Part shown: positions 61,341-64,000 of the stretch, in pieces
Position numbering within the stretch: the first letter of the stretch is position 1
Layout: every line of letters begins with the position of its first letter
Assembly (NCBI RefSeq): GCF_018336975.1
Contig: NZ_CP025572.1
Coordinates: 768,572 to 832,571, forward strand
DNA from: Marinomonas sp. CT5
Lineage (GTDB): Bacteria; Pseudomonadota; Gammaproteobacteria; Pseudomonadales; Marinomonadaceae
DNA: 64,000 bases
Direction: 5' to 3'
Notes under the pieces: generated by a model
What the model was told of the DNA's origin: nothing
The model's input: only the letters and a program-made list of their open reading frames with translations
Databases searched by the model: none
Made by a program: the position numbers and the translations under genes

Positions 61341-62291
61341 ATGACGTATCCTCTTCCAGAACCCACTGTATTTGATGCAGACGTTTTTACTGAGTTGCCT
61401 GAATCTTTACGTCGTCCCAATGAGACTTCTTATTGGGCGACTCGAAATAAGCGTGGCGCGACGGTTGATAGTTTCATTGAAGGTCCATCATTTGATCGAG
61501 ATGGCAATTTATACTTTGTTGATATTCCATTTGGTCGCATTATGCGAGCGGATCCAGCAGGAAATGTGTCGCAAATCGCGGAATACGATGGTCAGCCTAA
61601 CGGCTTAAAAATTCATCAAGATGGGCGAATTTTCATCGCTGATTTTCAGAATGGCATCATGCAACTGGACCCGAAGACAGGGGAAGTTAAAGCGGTCTTG
61701 AAGGACTGTGATTCTGAAGGTTTTAAAGGCTGCAATGATTTGCACTTTGGCCCTGATGGTTCCCTGTATTTTACGGATCAAGGTCAGACGGGATTGCATG
61801 ATCCCACTGGTCGAGTCTACCGTTGGCAGCCTGAGACAGGTGAATTGACTTGCCTAATTGATACGGCCCCTAGTCCAAATGGCCTGGTATTAGATGTAAA
61901 CAGTCATGTTTTGTATTTGGCGGTAACACGAGCGAATGCTGTATGGCGATTACCATTATCTGAGAGTGGTCGCGTTAACAAAGCCGGCTTGTTTTTGCAG
62001 TTTAATGGCGGTCGTGCGGGGCCTGATGGCTTGGCACTCACGGCTCAAAATGGTGTCGTTGTTTGTCAAACTGGCATGGGCTTGGTTTGGGTTCATGATA
62101 ATTTAGGGCGGCCAATTGCCATTGTTCGATCTCCGAAAGGTTTGGGGACGACTAACTGTGCTTTTGGTGGCAAAGATTTACGAACTTTGTTTATTACTGA
62201 ATCAGATACAGGAACTATCTTGAAAGTGGAGTTTCCAGAAGAGCTGAATATTTCAGGACACCCTATGTATTCAGGTTATATGGGCAGTTAA
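61341..62291 (+). CDS. SMP-30/gluconolactonase-family lactonase
   Basis: 316-aa six-bladed beta-propeller hydrolase. Metal-binding residues of the family are recognisable in IEGPSFDRDGNLYFVDIPFGRI near 48-69 (Glu), GCNDLHFGPDGSLYFTDQG near 132-150 (Asn), PNGLVLD near 179 (Asn) and GPDGLAL near 230 (Asp). It hydrolyses a sugar or aldonate lactone to the free acid. It is the last gene of the TRAP/TTT run, and a long convergent stem-loop follows. Confidence 0.85.
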   Translation: MTYPLPEPTVFDADVFTELPESLRRPNETSYWATRNKRGATVDSFIEGPSFDRDGNLYFVDIPFGRIMRADPAGNVSQIAEYDGQPNGLKIHQDGRIFIADFQNGIMQLDPKTGEVKAVLKDCDSEGFKGCNDLHFGPDGSLYFTDQGQTGLHDPTGRVYRWQPETGELTCLIDTAPSPNGLVLDVNSHVLYLAVTRANAVWRLPLSESGRVNKAGLFLQFNGGRAGPDGLALTAQNGVVVCQTGMGLVWVHDNLGRPIAIVRSPKGLGTTNCAFGGKDLRTLFITESDTGTILKVEFPEELNISGHPMYSGYMGS

Positions 62292-62305
62292 TCATGATGA
62301 GTGGT

Positions 62306-62338
62306 GCAATTTGTACGGGTAAATAACCGTCAAATTGC
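62306..62338. terminator. Convergent bidirectional stem-loop
   Basis: GCAATTTG-t-ACGG pairs with CCGT-CAAATTGC (62306-62318 with 62327-62338, single bulge, 8-nt loop) in the gap between the SMP-30 gene and epmB. It could terminate both sides; T-runs are weak. Confidence 0.6.
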
Positions 62339-62351
62339 CCGCTCATGTAGT

Positions 62352-63416
62352 TTAGCCATCCGTAGATGATGTTTGGTTTTCATCTGAAAGATTAAATGTC
62401 GGTGCAAACACGGTTTTCCCCGGTTTTCCTGGGATCTCTTTGGCCAGTCTTGGCACCAAATACCCCGGCAACTCAGCCGCAACTTTTCCCATTAGCTCTT
62501 GAGCTTCTTCGATGGCAATATCAAAGTGTGCTGCGCCTTCCACTGGGTCTAGGGTGAACATGTAGTAAGGCAGGATACCCGCAGAAAAGACCGCTTCGCT
62601 CAAGTTGACCTGAGCCTCTACTGAATCGTTGACCCCTTTTAATAGTACCCCTTGATTGAGCAAGGTGACGCCAGCGCTTTTTAATTTATACGCAGCATTA
62701 GCCAGTTCTTCATCCATTTCATTGGCGTGGTTAATATGCCACACCATGACGATATCGAGGCGGCTGGCCTTAACCCACTCTAGCATGGCTTTGCAAACAC
62801 GGTTTGGAATCACCACGGGGAGGCGCGAATGAATCCGCAGCCGTTTAATTTGTGGCAAGGCTTCGAGTTTACGAACTTTGTCAGCAAGTAGCGCGTCTTT
62901 CATCATTAATGGGTCGCCACCACTTATGATGACTTCGTTAATTTTGGGGTGATCTTTTAAATAGTCGATTACCGAGTTCCACTCAGCTTGCGCTAATTGA
63001 TTATCGCCATATGGAAAATGACGGCGGAAGCAGTAGCGGCAATTTACTGCGCAAGTGCCTGTTGTAATAACCAGTAAGCGGCGTTTGTACTTATGCACTA
63101 TGGCTTTTTGTGGGTTGTGATCGGCTTCTTCGAGAGGGTCTTTTGTATACCCCGCCACTTTTTGCATTTCAGCAAGACTGGGCAATACCTGCAATAGGAG
63201 CGGGTCACGAGCATTACCGTATTCAATACGCGACAAATAAGGGCGAGGTACCAATAATTTGAAGTTCTGGTGCGCTTCTATGCCTTGTTGAGCAAGGTCT
63301 TTTGGTAGACCTAAATGCTCAATTAATTCCGGCAGGGAGGTGAGGGCCTGTGACAGGTGTTGGGACCAGCTTAAATTGTTCTTTGTTTGAATAGGGATCA
63401 CGTCAAATATCTGCAA
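62352..63416 (-). CDS. epmB: EF-P beta-lysylation protein EpmB (lysine 2,3-aminomutase-like)
   Basis: 354-aa radical SAM enzyme that isomerises L-lysine to beta-lysine for attachment to elongation factor P. The radical SAM cluster motif is CAVNCRYC at Cys122, Cys126 and Cys129. The PLP-binding Lys is expected near the C-terminus in the KPGKTVF region. The length fits EpmB (about 342 aa in E. coli) rather than clostridial lysine aminomutase. Its gene is divergent from efp, the common arrangement, and the pair share a regulatory region of about 200 bp. Confidence 0.92.
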   Translation of the reverse strand: MQIFDVIPIQTKNNLSWSQHLSQALTSLPELIEHLGLPKDLAQQGIEAHQNFKLLVPRPYLSRIEYGNARDPLLLQVLPSLAEMQKVAGYTKDPLEEADHNPQKAIVHKYKRRLLVITTGTCAVNCRYCFRRHFPYGDNQLAQAEWNSVIDYLKDHPKINEVIISGGDPLMMKDALLADKVRKLEALPQIKRLRIHSRLPVVIPNRVCKAMLEWVKASRLDIVMVWHINHANEMDEELANAAYKLKSAGVTLLNQGVLLKGVNDSVEAQVNLSEAVFSAGILPYYMFTLDPVEGAAHFDIAIEEAQELMGKVAAELPGYLVPRLAKEIPGKPGKTVFAPTFNLSDENQTSSTDG

Positions 63417-63472
63417 AATTGTGTTGTTTTAGGTTATGATTGCGCCAACTTATTTTGGCCTAATTGGCCTGT

Positions 63473-63584
63473 GGCTCTCAGAGATCTTTGCAAACGCTCT
63501 TTTTTGGCTTATTTAACCTTATTAAATACCCTAAAAAGAAGTTTGCAGAGATCTTGGGACTGACATGATACGCCAGTCAGAGCC
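63473..63584 (+). promoter_or_regulatory. Structured efp leader or operator: possible three-way junction
   Basis: P1 pairs GGCTCT (63473-63478) with AGAGCC (63579-63584). P2 pairs 63482-63495 with 63541-63554 (13 of 14), is prolonged by 63499-63504 with 63533-63538, and is capped by 63510-63516 with 63522-63528. P3 pairs 63558-63562 with 63574-63578. The structure ends about 30 bp before the efp start. No proven promoter places it in RNA; it could also be DNA repeats around an internal promoter. Confidence 0.5.
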
Positions 63585-63614
63585 TTTTCTCTAAAAAATA
63601 CACTGTGAGGATGT

Positions 63615-64000
63615 ATGGCTAATATTTCTACCAGCGATATGCGCAGCGGCGCGAAAGTAATGGTTGATGGTGATCCATGTGCGATTATCGACAATGAACA
63701 CGTTAAACCAGGTAAAGGCCAAGCTTTTAACCGTTTGAAATTGCGTAACTTACGTACTGGCCGAGTTTGGGAGCGTACGTTTAAATCTGGTGATACGTTG
63801 GAATCTGCCGATGTAATGGACACCGATATGGAGTACTTGTACACCGATGGCGAGTTCTGGCATTTCATGGCTGTTGATGGTTCTTTTGAGCAACACGCGG
63901 CAGATGAAACAGCGGTAGGTGAAACGGTTAAGTGGCTAAAAGAGCAAGAAAGATACGTTGTTACTTTATACAATGGAGCACCTCTGGCGGTTGCTGCACC
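63615..64000 (+). CDS. efp: Elongation factor P, C-terminus cut by window edge
   Basis: EF-P relieves ribosome stalling at polyproline; this is the first 128 codons of about 190. It begins [21 protein letters not shown] and has the KOW-like N-terminal domain with modification-site Lys34 (KPGKGQAF). Domain II (OB) follows from about 65 ([28 protein letters not shown]). The start at 63615 follows GAGGATGT. The lysylation enzyme gene epmB is divergent; the other enzymes EpmA and EpmC are not in the window. Confidence 0.95.
   Translation, partial: MANISTSDMRSGAKVMVDGDPCAIIDNEHVKPGKGQAFNRLKLRNLRTGRVWERTFKSGDTLESADVMDTDMEYLYTDGEFWHFMAVDGSFEQHAADETAVGETVKWLKEQERYVVTLYNGAPLAVAA

Noticed and set aside
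1..64000. tRNA, rRNA, CRISPR arrays, insertion sequences, prophage or toxin-antitoxin and defence genes
   Set aside because: I looked for repeats, cloverleaf-like sequences and transposase or recombinase motifs and found none that hold up. This was done by eye, so short or divergent elements could be missed.

Overview
The window looks like a chromosomal segment of a marine gammaproteobacterium, most likely Marinomonas or a close relative in the Oceanospirillales. This rests on moderate-to-low G+C, the VF530-type and HlyU-type small proteins, the divergent epmB/efp pair, a FisR-controlled sulfide oxidation cluster, and many TRAP and tripartite tricarboxylate (TTT) transporters. The genus is inference. 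I see no phage, insertion sequence, CRISPR array, tRNA or rRNA, and no stretch over 300 bases without a gene.

Region 1 (1-12125) is a divergent sugar-acid catabolic locus. The minus strand carries an FAH-family dehydratase, an IlvD/Edd-family aldonate dehydratase, a DctQ-DctM-DctP TRAP transporter and a quinone-dependent D-lactate dehydrogenase. The plus strand carries a LysR regulator, a 2,5-dioxovalerate-type aldehyde dehydrogenase, an SDR and a second FAH-family enzyme. Together they can take a 2-keto-3-deoxy sugar acid by two routes: dehydration to 2-oxoglutarate, or oxidation and hydrolysis to pyruvate plus lactate or glycolate.

Region 2 (12227-18103) is a sulfide/persulfide oxidation module: a SulP transporter, a DUF442-SQR fusion, a persulfide dioxygenase and the sigma-54 activator FisR, which has its three sensor cysteines. 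A GG-N10-GC sigma-54 promoter and an inverted repeat lie between fisR and the dioxygenase. Region 3 (18233-29713) is mixed: a PEBP/AraC pair, a TetR-HlyD-ABC exporter, two chemoreceptors (the second with a structured leader and a downstream NIT-like protein), an SDR, an alpha/beta hydrolase and HlyU.

Region 4 (29873-39417) is a LacI-controlled sugar ABC transporter (binding protein, two permeases, ATPase) followed by two TIM-barrel epimerase-type enzymes and two Gfo/Idh/MocA oxidoreductases. This gene mix fits uptake and processing of a (keto)glycoside or cyclitol. Region 5 (39534-45473) holds a VF530 protein, two tandem diguanylate cyclases, a NYN-domain protein, two uncharacterised membrane proteins and an RNase J-like hydrolase.

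Region 6 (45492-62291) is an organic-acid uptake and lactone-opening region: two LysR regulators, two complete TTT systems, an orphan TctC, two COG3618 lactonase-type amidohydrolases, a 2-hydroxyacid dehydrogenase, an RraA-like aldolase, a second TRAP transporter and an SMP-30 lactonase. Region 7 is housekeeping: epmB and efp, divergent, with an unusually structured efp leader. The most notable non-coding signals are the sigma-54-like promoter plus intrinsic terminator upstream of the second chemoreceptor (25273-25391) and the potential three-way junction upstream of efp (63473-63584).
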